The notes beneath the pieces were generated by a model that was not told the DNA's origin, did not search any database, and saw only the letters and a program-made list of their open reading frames with translations. This document shows positions 12,383 to 23,007 of a stretch of 64,000 nucleotides of DNA, in pieces; the stretch's first letter is position 1; each line of letters opens with the position of its first letter. Made by a program: the position numbers and the translations under genes. This DNA comes from Sedimenticola sp. (GTDB lineage Bacteria > Pseudomonadota > Gammaproteobacteria > Chromatiales > Chromatiaceae), in the NCBI GenBank assembly GCA_027083925.1, contig JALWMK010000031.1, positions 1 to 64,000 on the forward strand, in the 5' to 3' direction.

Positions 12383-12838
12383 CAGCGCCCCCAGGCGCTC
12401 CAGATCGGGAATAAGCGCTTCTGCATCCAGCACCCGCACCCGGTCGCTGATGGGCCAGTCATCCGGCCAGGGATCGCCTTCCACCACCGTAAGGTTGTCC
12501 TCATTCAGGGTTACCAGGCGGGGCATGCCCGTGGCTTCGATGCCAATGAAAGGAATTTTCAGCTTGTCGGAAAAGACATGCACGATGATGATGCGCTTTC
12601 GTCCCCGCTTGCCTTCCCGTTCCACCCCGAGCACACGCTCCATGGAAACCAGGGGCAGCACCAGATTTCTCCAGGAAAAGCTGCCCAGCAACCAGCTTGC
12701 CTCGGTGGTGTTTTCATTGATTTCCCGATAACCCAGTATCTCGATTACGGCAGCCACCGGAAGCAGCAAAGGCATCTGCCGTTGCGGAATCAGTAACCCC
12801 TGCAGCTCATGTACCGTACCAGATTCAACGCTATGCAT
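12362..12838 (-). CDS. CheW-domain chemotaxis protein (ChpC-like)
   Basis: LLIPQRQMPLLLPVAAVIEILGY...WLLGSFSWRNLVLPLVSMERV; next to pilL/chpA; 3' end overlaps rsmE convergently by 21 bp. Confidence 0.8.
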   Translation of the reverse strand: MHSVESGTVHELQGLLIPQRQMPLLLPVAAVIEILGYREINENTTEASWLLGSFSWRNLVLPLVSMERVLGVEREGKRGRKRIIIVHVFSDKLKIPFIGIEATGMPRLVTLNEDNLTVVEGDPWPDDWPISDRVRVLDAEALIPDLERLGALLQKVTP

Positions 12839-15800
12839 CGCTATTCTCCGCCAGCAGCGTGTAGATATTCTCCAGCAAATCGGTTTCCTGGTAGGGTTTG
12901 CCCAAATAACGGTTTACGCCCAGCTCCATGGCGCGCTCACGGTGCTTTTCGCCGGTGCGGGAAGTAATCATGATGATAGGAATGTCTGCCAGATCCGGGG
13001 TATTGCGAATATGGCGCGCCAGCTCGTAACCATCCATACGCGGCATCTCGATATCCAGCAGCATGACATCCGGCCTGGCTTCCTGCAGCACCGTGATTGC
13101 GTCCACTCCATCACGTGCGGTAAGCACCTGCATGTTGTGACGCTCCAGCAAACGACTGGTAACCTTGCGCACAGTAATGGAGTCATCCACGACCATCACG
13201 GTTATACCCGCCGCTTCTTCTTCCTGCCTTACAATGGGCGCCTGGGTGACCACATCGGAACGAACCAGGGCGTTTACATCCAATAGCAGCGCAATCTTGC
13301 CATCGGCAAGAATGGTGCCGCCGGTAAACCAGCGCACACCACTGAGCTGCGCCCCGATGGATTTGACCACCACCTGGTAGTTACCCAGCAGATGATCGAG
13401 CTGGATCGCCATGCGTTGCTCGCCAGAGCGCACCAGCAGCAGCGGATACCACTTGATGTTTTCCTGGATCACCGGCTCGGAAATGCCCAGCATGGCGCCA
13501 AGGTAGCGAACCGGATAGTGATGCCCTCCATACTCGATCCCTTCTGTATACCCGTTGTAGCAAGCTGCCAGATCTTTCCGGGAAACCCGGATGATAACTT
13601 CCGCCGAACCATGGGGGATCGCCAGCACCTCATCTGCAACCTGCACCAGCAGGGCTTCGGAGATCGCCAGGGTAAAGGGCAGGCGAATAACAAAGCTGCT
13701 GCCCCGGCCCCACTGGGAAAGAATCTCCAGGGAACCACCCAGTTGCTTGATCTCGCTGACTACCGCATCCATGCCAACACCACGGCCTGCCACCTGGGTT
13801 ACCTCTGTCGCCGTGGTAAAACCGGGTTGCAGGATAAACTGATACAACGCATCGTCATTCACTTCCGCATCAGCTTCGAGCAAACCGTTGGCGACGGCCT
13901 TGTTGCGAATGGCTTCACTATCCAGCCCGGCACCGTCATCAGAGATACTCAACACCACCTCTGTGCCCTCTCTGGACAATACCAGGGAAACCTTGCCGTT
14001 CTGCGGCTTGCCATGAGCGGTGCGCTGCTCCGGTGGCTCGATGCCGTGTGCCACAGCATTGCGCAGCAAATGCTCCAGGGGACCCATGATTCGATTCAAT
14101 ATGGTGCGGTCGATCTCTCCTTCTGCCCCCCGCACATGAAGTTCTGCTTTTTTACCCAGATTCTGGGCTGTCTGGCGCACCACGCGTTGCAGCCGGGATG
14201 CCTGGCGGTTGAAGGGCACCATGCGGCTGCGCAGCAAACCGTCCTGCAGGTCGTTCGTCACCCGCGCCTGCTGCAGCATCAGGGTATCGGCATCCCGGGT
14301 TTGCTCGCTCAGGGTTTCGCCAATATTGGAAAGGTCATTGATGGTTTCCGACAATGCCCGGGACAGTTGTTGCAGGGTGGAATACTGATCCATTTCCAGT
14401 GGATCAAAATCCTGGTAACGTTTGCTTTCGCTCTCCCGTTCATGGCGTGAACGGATCTGTACTTCAGTTTCCAGCTCCAACGCACGCAGCTGCTTGCGCA
14501 GACGGGAAATAGTGTCATTGAGTTCCTGCAAATCACTCTGCACGGTTTTGTTGTGCTGCTCCAGGCGTGCGCGGTAGATGCTTACTTCACCGGCATTGTT
14601 TACCAGCTGATCGAGCAGTTCTGCCAGCACCCTGACGCGTTCTCCCTTCCCTGCAAGCTCTTCTTCCGCCTGTAGCGGCGGCGGCCGGCGTTTTGCCTTT
14701 GTGGGAATTTCGCCAGCCGGGAAAGGCAGCACCTTCCCTTCCACATCAAGCAGTTCACTGTCCCCCAAAAGCCCGGATTCGCCAAGCAATTGCGAGTCCA
14801 CCATCAAGGATGATTCCATCTGGGTATCAACGATGGTGCTGACTTCCGACATCTGGGATGTGCTTTGCGACAACAGAGATTCCGAAGCGCGCGCTTCCCC
14901 TGCTTCCGGCAACTGCCATTGCTCACCCGCAGCCGCCTGTTCCAGGGCATGGGTGACAGCGGAGAGTGCAGGCATGGCCCCGGATCGCTGCAGCTGATCG
15001 ATGGTGGTTTCAAGGGCATCCAGTCCCTGGCGCACCAGGGGAACCAGGTCGTCTGTGGCTGCAAGATCACCGGAAGCCAGATTCTCGAACAGGGATTCCA
15101 GCGCATGGCTCAGATCTCCCAGGGAAAACAGCCCGGCAAAGCGTGCGTTCCCCTTGAGGGTGTGCAGGTTGCGCATCCATCCGTCAATGGGTGCCTGGGC
15201 GGTAAGATCTTCCTGCCACTGTGTATAGAACTCTTCCAGCTGCTCACTCAGTTCTCCAGCTTCTTCGAGGAAGATCTCCAGCATTTCCGGATCAACATCC
15301 GGCCTGGCCGCAGCGGCAGCAGGCTGCGTCTCTTTTGCTGCAGTTTCCAAAGAAACCTCAGGAACAAGCTCGCCCTCTTCATGCCAGGATTCGGAAAGCA
15401 GGATGGATTCTGGCTCTTCTTCCAACTGCCCGGAAACCAGTTGCTGCAAGCCTTGGGCGAGATCGCCGGCAATCTCCGCCTGCGCCCCCAGATCCGGCAG
15501 CTTGCCGTTCAGGTGCAGCATGTCCAGCGCGCTCTCTACATCCTCAAGCACCTGACCGACGCTGTCCTTGGTATCTTCATCCACCTCTCCCCGGTTTTCC
15601 AGAAGCACCTCAAAAAAGGATTCCAGCCCCTGCAACACTTCACCCAGGGGAGCAAAACCTGCCAGTCGGGCGCCGCCCTTGAGGGAGTGCAAATCCCTGC
15701 AGATTTGCACTCCGACTTCAGACAAGGCGTTTTCCCGCCATACCGCCATGCGCTCCGCCAACTGCGGAAATATTTCTCCGGCTTCTTCGAGGAATACCTC

Positions 15801-18725
15801 TTGGGCTTCACGCTCAGGAGCCAGATCAGAAAGGATTTCACTGTCTGCTCCAACCTGCAACTCCGAAATCGCATCAGGCAGGGCATGATCCTGCTGTTGA
15901 ATATCGTCCACCAGCTTTTCCCAGCCAGCAATTTCGGTACCAGGCGTATTGATTGCCTCCAGCATGCGCCGCATGGTAGCACTGAACTTTGCAAACAGCT
16001 CCAGCGCCTGCTCGTCGCAAACATGGGACAGTTGATGCAGGTGCTTGCAGTACTGCTCCATTTCCCCTGCCAGTGCGGCCATGGGAAGCACTTCGGCAAG
16101 GTGCGAGCTTCCATGCAATGTATGCACAGCCAGAACTACATCAGCACCAACGGTACAGTCCTCACATTGCGCCATAAAATCATCAATAACGGCTAGATGG
16201 GTTGCAGATTCAGCCTTGAATATCTCAACCAGATCCTCCGCCAGCAAGATAGAGGAATTTTCCAGCTCGCCTTCCTGCGCGCCTGGTTCATCGCCACCCT
16301 GCCCGGGTAATTCTTCAGTGATCAGCTCTTCCTGTCCGGCAAATTCAGAGCCAGCCAGCGCCTCATCAACGGTTTTCGACTGATCCACCCTTTCCGCCAG
16401 AGCAAAACCACGCCGCCCCAGTTTTTCGACATCAATGTTTATGGACGCCCCCTCGGCCTGGGCGTTGACCAGTACAGGCACCACTGCAATAACATCATCA
16501 AGGTATGCGATTACCTCTTCATCGGGTTTTACACTGCCTTCCATGACGCCATTCAGCAGGCTCTCCACCGCCCAGGAAAATTCACCGATAATATGCGCCC
16601 CGACCATGCGCCCACTGCCTTTGAGGGTATGGAAAGAACGCCGAAAATTTTGCAGCGCATGCTCATCGCTATGGTCTGCTCTCCATAGTGGATACTGGGT
16701 CTGGATCACTTCCAGTTCTTCTACTGCTTCTTCCATGAAGATATCGAAAATATCCGGGTCGATCTCATCCATTTGCAGGGTAATCTCGGCATCTTCCATT
16801 TCCGGAGCTTTTATTTTTGCACCCTCTGTTGCGGCGACTTCTCTCGTATCAGGTGCAGCCTCCTGCTCTTCACCTACGAAGTCGTCACCAGGAATATCCC
16901 CCTCCGGCAACAACTCGGAAGCAAGCTGCTGGTCTTCCGGCAGGTCATCCGAAAGCATGGAATCCGTAAACAGCTCCTGGTCGGCTGCAGGCGCCTTTGT
17001 TTCCTGTTCTTCAAACTCCGGATGCGCCTGCGCTTCTTCCGCCGCTTCTTTTGAAGTCAACCTGAGCAACGCGTCTGCAGCATATTCTGTAAACTGTTCC
17101 AGTTTGCTGCGCTTTTCCAGGCGGGCTTCCAAATAGTATTCAATGCCCGCAAACAGATCCACCAGGGCGCTTTGCTGAACGCTGTTCAACTGCACCTCCT
17201 CATTGCTCAGCTCACGCAGTATGGGCTCAGCCTGGCGCATCAGGTCGGTCACAGCATCCAGATTGGCCAGCTCAAAGACGCCTACCAGCTTGTGCACACT
17301 TTCGGCAACTTCAACCAGGCCGCCACTGTCAGTCGCACCTCGAAGATACCGTTCCACACCTGACTTGATCTGTGAATATTCGGTAAACGCTTCCGAAATG
17401 ACCGCCACGATGCTGTCTTCAGTCTCCTGATCATGCGCCGCCTCCTGTTCCTGTAGCGAATCTGCACTGGGCAGTTTTCCCGAGCCAGGCGTGGTCAGCG
17501 CAGATTCAACCTCTACAATGACCGTCGCAATCTGCATAAGCTGCTCATCATCCAGCAGTTCTTTGGCGGCCTCCGATTCAGACAGGTTGCCCGCCACTGC
17601 AGAAAGCTTTTCCCGCAAAGAGCCGCGCCCCAGCATTCCGAGAGTATCTCCCGCTTTGAGCAATTGGCCGCTCAACCCCTGTAGGCGATGCGTTTCTTCC
17701 CTGTCGCCACGAATATAAAGATCCAGGGCTTCTTTCACTTGCAGCAGATCTTCCAGCAATGCACCGGCAACTGCTTGCAGCACGTTTTCATCTGCTCCCA
17801 TCGTGGCTTCCGCCGGGGATTTATGGATTTGGTCGGGAAAACTGTTGGCCAGGTCAGCAGTGCGCTTTACCGTCAGCACCACAGGGTTGACCGAATGCGA
17901 GCGTGAAACGAAATACAGCAGGTTCTTCAGCAGATCGGTGGGGAAGTCGGTTACTGCTGCCTCTTCACCCTCTTCAGCCAGCCGCTTCAATACGCGGTCG
18001 ATCCGGCTGAACAACTGTTTTACTTCCGTATCAGCGGTAAATTCGCCGTCAATAAGGGTGACTACCAGCGCTTCCCCTGCGTCCATGAGACGGCGCAGGC
18101 GCAAAGTGCCAGCCACCGCATTGATCTTTTGCAAAACGTCCAGAACTTCGTGCAGTCCCTCATCCAGTTTGTCGTCTCGATACCAAAGCAACAGACCCTT
18201 GTGGTAACGGTTACGCAGTCGCCGTATGATGCCGGGCAATTGTTCATTTCCCGAGCCAGGAACCACAGGCTCGCGCTCGACCAGGCGATCCAGATTCGGC
18301 GCATAGAGCACAATCTCCGATGCCGGCGCCACATTGCGCAGCGCACGCAAATCATTCAGCACAGGCAACAGCACCAGGGGGATATCCGGCTCGCCCTTTT
18401 CCAGTCGTTGCAAATAGGGTGGCAGTTGAACCAGGCCCAACATCAGGGATTCTGCAATACGCTCACTGCCCGAAAATGCGCCATCAGCCAGCAGCCGGGC
18501 AACACGCTCCATTTCTTCCACCAGCATGCCGGCCCCGTAGACCTGCACCATGCGCAAGGTTCCCAGGAGCTGATGGACATGCTTCAGATAAACCTGAATG
18601 CCATCGCCGCTGAAACCGGCACTCACATACTCTTCGAGCGCCTGGCGGGCGAGCAGTATGGTTTCATCCATACCTTCTTTCACCCAGCGCAAGGTGGCGT
18701 AATCAGGCTTTTCCATGTCAGTCAT
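12831..18725 (-). CDS. pilL: PilL/ChpA hybrid chemosensory histidine kinase (multiple Hpt, CheA core, CheW, REC)
   Basis: ~1964 aa; Hpt motifs FHTLKGSGRMVG, VHTLHGSSHLAE, LHSLKGGARLAG, LHTLKGNARFAG; HATPase; C-terminal receiver VMVVDDSITVRKVTSRLLERH. Confidence 0.93.
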   Translation of the reverse strand: MTDMEKPDYATLRWVKEGMDETILLARQALEEYVSAGFSGDGIQVYLKHVHQLLGTLRMVQVYGAGMLVEEMERVARLLADGAFSGSERIAESLMLGLVQLPPYLQRLEKGEPDIPLVLLPVLNDLRALRNVAPASEIVLYAPNLDRLVEREPVVPGSGNEQLPGIIRRLRNRYHKGLLLWYRDDKLDEGLHEVLDVLQKINAVAGTLRLRRLMDAGEALVVTLIDGEFTADTEVKQLFSRIDRVLKRLAEEGEEAAVTDFPTDLLKNLLYFVSRSHSVNPVVLTVKRTADLANSFPDQIHKSPAEATMGADENVLQAVAGALLEDLLQVKEALDLYIRGDREETHRLQGLSGQLLKAGDTLGMLGRGSLREKLSAVAGNLSESEAAKELLDDEQLMQIATVIVEVESALTTPGSGKLPSADSLQEQEAAHDQETEDSIVAVISEAFTEYSQIKSGVERYLRGATDSGGLVEVAESVHKLVGVFELANLDAVTDLMRQAEPILRELSNEEVQLNSVQQSALVDLFAGIEYYLEARLEKRSKLEQFTEYAADALLRLTSKEAAEEAQAHPEFEEQETKAPAADQELFTDSMLSDDLPEDQQLASELLPEGDIPGDDFVGEEQEAAPDTREVAATEGAKIKAPEMEDAEITLQMDEIDPDIFDIFMEEAVEELEVIQTQYPLWRADHSDEHALQNFRRSFHTLKGSGRMVGAHIIGEFSWAVESLLNGVMEGSVKPDEEVIAYLDDVIAVVPVLVNAQAEGASINIDVEKLGRRGFALAERVDQSKTVDEALAGSEFAGQEELITEELPGQGGDEPGAQEGELENSSILLAEDLVEIFKAESATHLAVIDDFMAQCEDCTVGADVVLAVHTLHGSSHLAEVLPMAALAGEMEQYCKHLHQLSHVCDEQALELFAKFSATMRRMLEAINTPGTEIAGWEKLVDDIQQQDHALPDAISELQVGADSEILSDLAPEREAQEVFLEEAGEIFPQLAERMAVWRENALSEVGVQICRDLHSLKGGARLAGFAPLGEVLQGLESFFEVLLENRGEVDEDTKDSVGQVLEDVESALDMLHLNGKLPDLGAQAEIAGDLAQGLQQLVSGQLEEEPESILLSESWHEEGELVPEVSLETAAKETQPAAAAARPDVDPEMLEIFLEEAGELSEQLEEFYTQWQEDLTAQAPIDGWMRNLHTLKGNARFAGLFSLGDLSHALESLFENLASGDLAATDDLVPLVRQGLDALETTIDQLQRSGAMPALSAVTHALEQAAAGEQWQLPEAGEARASESLLSQSTSQMSEVSTIVDTQMESSLMVDSQLLGESGLLGDSELLDVEGKVLPFPAGEIPTKAKRRPPPLQAEEELAGKGERVRVLAELLDQLVNNAGEVSIYRARLEQHNKTVQSDLQELNDTISRLRKQLRALELETEVQIRSRHERESESKRYQDFDPLEMDQYSTLQQLSRALSETINDLSNIGETLSEQTRDADTLMLQQARVTNDLQDGLLRSRMVPFNRQASRLQRVVRQTAQNLGKKAELHVRGAEGEIDRTILNRIMGPLEHLLRNAVAHGIEPPEQRTAHGKPQNGKVSLVLSREGTEVVLSISDDGAGLDSEAIRNKAVANGLLEADAEVNDDALYQFILQPGFTTATEVTQVAGRGVGMDAVVSEIKQLGGSLEILSQWGRGSSFVIRLPFTLAISEALLVQVADEVLAIPHGSAEVIIRVSRKDLAACYNGYTEGIEYGGHHYPVRYLGAMLGISEPVIQENIKWYPLLLVRSGEQRMAIQLDHLLGNYQVVVKSIGAQLSGVRWFTGGTILADGKIALLLDVNALVRSDVVTQAPIVRQEEEAAGITVMVVDDSITVRKVTSRLLERHNMQVLTARDGVDAITVLQEARPDVMLLDIEMPRMDGYELARHIRNTPDLADIPIIMITSRTGEKHRERAMELGVNRYLGKPYQETDLLENIYTLLAENSDA

Positions 18726-18821
18726 CAAAGATCCCCAGGACGAGCTACAGCACGCGGGCAATACCGGTCAAGCAGGAAACAGCCAACCAGGATAAACCGG
18801 AAGCACATGCAAGCAGTACCG

Positions 18822-20939
18822 TTACATTTTTTCCGGAAGCACAAACCCGGCGACAGACTGGCGCAGACGATTGGTCTTTTCCGCCAGCTCGCCGATTTCG
18901 GCAGCTGCGTTGGCGGTGCCATCTGTTGTCTGCTGCGTGATTTCCTGGACAACACCCATGGTATCGTTCAGCTGCCGGGCTTCCGCAGACTCCTGCTGGG
19001 CGGAATCAGCCAGCTTGGTGATAATGCCAGCAATCTCATTGGAAACTTTCTCGATTTCCTGCAATGCAGTATCTGCATCCTCCGCCAGACCCGCACCGCT
19101 GACCACTTCTGTGGTACTCGCTTCCATTGAGCTAACCGCCTCGTTGGTGTCTGCCTGGATGGTCTGTACCAGCGCTTCAATCTGCTTGGTCGCATTGGCG
19201 GACCGCTCCGCAAGGCGCTGTACTTCGTCCGCAACCACCGCAAAACCACGGCCGGCCTCACCCGCCATCGCCGCCTGCATGGCAGCATTCAATGCCAGGA
19301 TGTTGGTCTGGTCGGCAATATCCTCAATAAGCTCAACAATATTACCGATTTCCTGGGAGCTCTCACCAAGGCGCTTGATCCGCTTGGAGGTTTCCTGAAT
19401 CTGCTCACGAATATTATCCATGCCGTTAATGGTGCGGCGCACCGCCTCTCCACCTTTGGACGCCAGTTCTACCGAGCTTCCTGCAACCTGCGCAGACTCT
19501 GTAGCACTATTTGACATATCTTCAAGAGCTGCCGTCATCTTGTCGATCGTGGAGCTGGCTCCCGTTATCTGTTCACGTTGATGCTCGGCGGCATCTGCCA
19601 GGTGCATGATCGTCGCCTGGGTATCCTGTGCAGAACCAGACACTTCTTCGGTGGTCTGGTTGATGGATTCAACCACCTCGCGCATGGCTTCAATCGCATA
19701 GTTGATGGAGTCAGCAATGGCGCCGGTAATATCTTCTGTTACCGTAGCCTGTACCGACAGATCACCATCGGCCAGGTCACCCATTTCGTCCAGCAGACGG
19801 CGAATCGCTTCCTGGTTTCTCTGGTATTGCTCGGCAGTATACTGTTCCCGCTTGCGCGCCTGGCCAATCAAAACCATACCAAGCAAGATCAGCAGCGCGG
19901 GAATCAATGCGCCCAGCGCAGTCACCAAAGCAGTATTGATGGGAATGCCGGCAATTTTCATGCTTCCCGCTTCGGTGCCATACAGCCTGATGGTCTCACG
20001 CGCTTCTTCCGCTACCTTGTCTGAGGACAACGCAAGTTGGTTTGGCACATCCATATCCGGCAATACTTCCCCTTCAGCCAGCGCTTCCTGGGCCATTTCC
20101 GCCATGCCCACTTCGCCGATAGCTTCCAGTGCAGGCAACACGTTTGAGATCATGCCCAAAATCACGCCCAGAGATTCATCGATATCCCCGAGAACAGCTT
20201 TGGCTTCCAGCAACTGTCCTTTCAGGCGCTCATCGTCTACCGCCTCGATTCCCAAGGCGGCGCTGCCGCCAACCAGGGCATTGACCACGGTTTTCAACTC
20301 ATCCACGTCCTGCGTCAACTGATCTACAGCAAGGGCTGTGGCCGCCCCCCCGGACAGGACTGCATTCAACGAGGAATTGATACGCTCCGCCAGAAACAGC
20401 TGCCGGGAAGCATAGAATATCTGTGTTGGCGTAGCGTTCGTCTCCACCAGCGCATTGGTAACCTCGGAGGATATCTCCAGCAAATCCGGCAAGGTATCCC
20501 GGATGGCGCTGATGATTTCATTTACCGAAAGAATCGATTCCTTATTGTTAAGAATGGCATCCGCATGGGAGCGTAGCTCCAGCCAGGCGTTTTCCAGCTT
20601 GCGCAGTTGCGGCTGCATGGCGGCAGGTGAAGGCGGCAGATCCAGCTCGGGCTGACCGTTCTTCAAGGCATCCAGCAGCTCTGAAAACCGGCTCCTGGCC
20701 TCTTGCGCGAGGGTAAACGAGGCTTCTTTACCACTTGCCGCCTCCCTGGCATATTTGGCAATCTGGTGCGCAAGCACTTGCTGCTCAGAAGCGTACAGAA
20801 CATACTTTTCCAGATGTGCTGTGTGCTTTGCCCAAGTGACAAAGGCCAAGACTCCCGCCGCTAAGGCCACAATCAGCAACACGGAAAGCAGTGGAACCAA
20901 TGCCGACCGGCTGAATCCTTTATTTGCTCTAGCTACCAT
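18822..20939 (-). CDS. pilJ: Methyl-accepting chemotaxis protein PilJ
   Basis: MCP signalling domain ([34 protein letters not shown]), N-terminal TM; pil chemosensory context. Confidence 0.9.
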   Translation of the reverse strand: MVARANKGFSRSALVPLLSVLLIVALAAGVLAFVTWAKHTAHLEKYVLYASEQQVLAHQIAKYAREAASGKEASFTLAQEARSRFSELLDALKNGQPELDLPPSPAAMQPQLRKLENAWLELRSHADAILNNKESILSVNEIISAIRDTLPDLLEISSEVTNALVETNATPTQIFYASRQLFLAERINSSLNAVLSGGAATALAVDQLTQDVDELKTVVNALVGGSAALGIEAVDDERLKGQLLEAKAVLGDIDESLGVILGMISNVLPALEAIGEVGMAEMAQEALAEGEVLPDMDVPNQLALSSDKVAEEARETIRLYGTEAGSMKIAGIPINTALVTALGALIPALLILLGMVLIGQARKREQYTAEQYQRNQEAIRRLLDEMGDLADGDLSVQATVTEDITGAIADSINYAIEAMREVVESINQTTEEVSGSAQDTQATIMHLADAAEHQREQITGASSTIDKMTAALEDMSNSATESAQVAGSSVELASKGGEAVRRTINGMDNIREQIQETSKRIKRLGESSQEIGNIVELIEDIADQTNILALNAAMQAAMAGEAGRGFAVVADEVQRLAERSANATKQIEALVQTIQADTNEAVSSMEASTTEVVSGAGLAEDADTALQEIEKVSNEIAGIITKLADSAQQESAEARQLNDTMGVVQEITQQTTDGTANAAAEIGELAEKTNRLRQSVAGFVLPEKM

Positions 20940-21036
20940 TTCAATACCCCATTTTTCGTGAGCCTGACTCACCCAACCAAGTTATTATTCGCCTTGTGGC
21001 ATCACTGCCCGAATCAAACGAGCTTCCTTAAACCTT

Positions 21037-21591
21037 TTATAAAGCGGCCGCCATGAAATGTTCATCATTGGCCAATGCCGCCATGCTGAAAACCGGCCAA
21101 ACACCATCATCCAGCCCAAATACATCATAAACATAGCGCCCGAGAGCGCCTTCAAAATGCGCATCTACAATTTGCTTACTGGCCGGAAGGTGGCGCATGC
21201 CGATAACAGATGACACCAGCAATCCTGTGGAGGCGCCCCGATTACGAATCACCAGTACACGAGACTGCTCGTTTACCGCCACGACTCCACCGCCAATGAA
21301 CTGCTGCAGATCAACTATGGGAAGCAGTTCTCCACGAATATTTGCCAGCCCCAGCATCCAGCTCCTGGTTCCGGGAACCCGGGTAACAGATTCCGGATAG
21401 GGCAGCAGCTCACGAACCTCATTCATTGCAGAGATCACTTTCACCCCGTCCAGGACGAAGGCCAGCCCCTGCCAGTCTTCTTCCTTGACCATGGTTGCAG
21501 GAACCAGTGATTCCTGCGCCCTGCTGCGCCGGTCTGCTTCAGCCAGCCGCACCAGCACAGCCCGTGAATCCTGAGCGTTATCCCCGGGCAT
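21037..21591 (-). CDS. pilI: CheW-like protein PilI
   Basis: LVPATMVKEEDWQGLAFVLDGVKVISAMNEVRELLPYPESVTRVPGTRSWMLGLANIRGELLPIVDLQQF. Confidence 0.88.
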   Translation of the reverse strand: MPGDNAQDSRAVLVRLAEADRRSRAQESLVPATMVKEEDWQGLAFVLDGVKVISAMNEVRELLPYPESVTRVPGTRSWMLGLANIRGELLPIVDLQQFIGGGVVAVNEQSRVLVIRNRGASTGLLVSSVIGMRHLPASKQIVDAHFEGALGRYVYDVFGLDDGVWPVFSMAALANDEHFMAAAL

Positions 21592-21959
21592 CAGCCAATC
21601 AACTCGCCTACCTTGGCCACGAGCCGGGCCGAATCCACTGGTTTCACCAGATAATCCTTTGCCCCTTGGCGCATACCCCATTCCCGATCCGTTTCCTGAT
21701 CCTTGGTAGTGACGATAACAATGGGAATATGCTTTGTGGACGCATTTCGATGGATCTTGCGCGTGGCCTGAAAGCCGTTCAGGCCGGGCATGACCACATC
21801 CATCAATATCAGATCCGGCATTTCTTCAATCGCTTTTTGCACACCCTCTTCACCATCAGTGGCAACCACCACCTGATAGCCCTCGGCACCCAGTGCAGTG
21901 CTGAATATATGCACCTCTGTGGGGGAATCATCAACAATCAATACTTTTGCCATATTCAA
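21591..21959 (-). CDS. pilH: Twitching motility response regulator PilH
   Basis: MNMAKVLIVDDSPTEVHIFSTALGAEGYQVVVATDGEEG...PDLILMDVVMPGLNGFQATR. Confidence 0.92.
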   Translation of the reverse strand: MNMAKVLIVDDSPTEVHIFSTALGAEGYQVVVATDGEEGVQKAIEEMPDLILMDVVMPGLNGFQATRKIHRNASTKHIPIVIVTTKDQETDREWGMRQGAKDYLVKPVDSARLVAKVGELIG

Positions 21960-21981
21960 ATTTCCACTTGTTTAATTATTG

Positions 21982-22380
21982 TCATGCTGCCTTTGGAATG
22001 TGCCGCCGTATAGCATCCAGCAATTCATCCCGGCTAAAAGGTTTGGTGAGATATTGATCAGAGCCGGCCAGGCGCCCCTTTGCACGGTCAAACAAACCGT
22101 CCTTGCTGGACAGCATCACTACCGGTGTGTCGCTGTAGGCCTTGTTGTTCTTGATCAAGGCGCAGGTCTGGTAACCATCGAGCCTCGGCATCATAATATC
22201 GACAAAGATGAGATCCGGATGATGATCTGCAACCAGAGACAGGGCTTCGAACCCATCCGTAGCGGTTACAACATCACACCCTGCTTTCTTCAGAAGATTC
22301 TCCGCAGTACGCCGGATGGTCTTGCTGTCATCAATAACCATAATCTTTAAACCGGTAAACCCGGTGCCTGAATCACTCAT
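21982..22380 (-). CDS. pilG: Twitching motility response regulator PilG
   Basis: LKIMVIDDSKTIRRTAENLLKKAGCDVVTATDGFEAL...DLIFVDIMMPRLDGYQTC. Confidence 0.92.
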   Translation of the reverse strand: MSDSGTGFTGLKIMVIDDSKTIRRTAENLLKKAGCDVVTATDGFEALSLVADHHPDLIFVDIMMPRLDGYQTCALIKNNKAYSDTPVVMLSSKDGLFDRAKGRLAGSDQYLTKPFSRDELLDAIRRHIPKAA

Positions 22381-22540
22381 CGCTGCTACTCATGACCTAT
22401 AAATTCATTTCCATGCAAACAAATACTTCATCCTGCCTATTAGACCTTACCAACATCCAAACACTTTTGCCGGGCAAACGGCGTGAATCAAATCACGTCC
22501 CAAAGCGGATGCTGGCTATTCTTTCGCGCTGGTGATACCC

Positions 22541-22687
22541 GAATGGCACTTACCTTAAAACCTGAAAGATCTCGTTATTCGCCATTCCGGCCCGGCCGGA
22601 ATCTGGAATCTCGGGAATGCAAGTGGCTGCCCTGAATCCCGGTCTGCGCCGGGATGACCATGATTTTCGGTACGGCAAGTGCCATTC
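22541..22687. repeat. Palindromic/MITE-like intergenic element between pilG and gshB
   Basis: Inverted ends GAATGGCACTTACC ... GGTACGGCAAGTGCCATTC; internal palindrome ATTCCGGCCCGGCCGGAAT and a REP unit. Confidence 0.5.
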
Positions 22688-23007
22688 CAGGTAATATCCC
22701 AGAATTCCCACATACGCATACCGCTGCGATAGTATCTGATTTTGTCAAACAGACAGCCCGCCGCCAGCAATCCGTGAATCACCCCATTTGCATAGTTAAA
22801 GACATCGGGCGGTTGTTTTCCAACTTTAATCCTGGATATACCGTCCCCATAACCAACTAACTATTTTTGGCAAACTTTTTGCATTTATGCTCGCAACATA
22901 GCAAGCTATGTTTTTAAGCGCAAGGCTGTTACTTAAAATCTTTGTGCCAATCCACACCAGAAATAGAAACGCAAGCCACCATACACTTTCGGGCCGGTAA
23001 ATATAGC

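Noticed and set aside
14865-16196. 443-aa + ORF within pilL
   Set aside because: Antisense to pilL coding sequence with Hpt motifs on the opposite strand.
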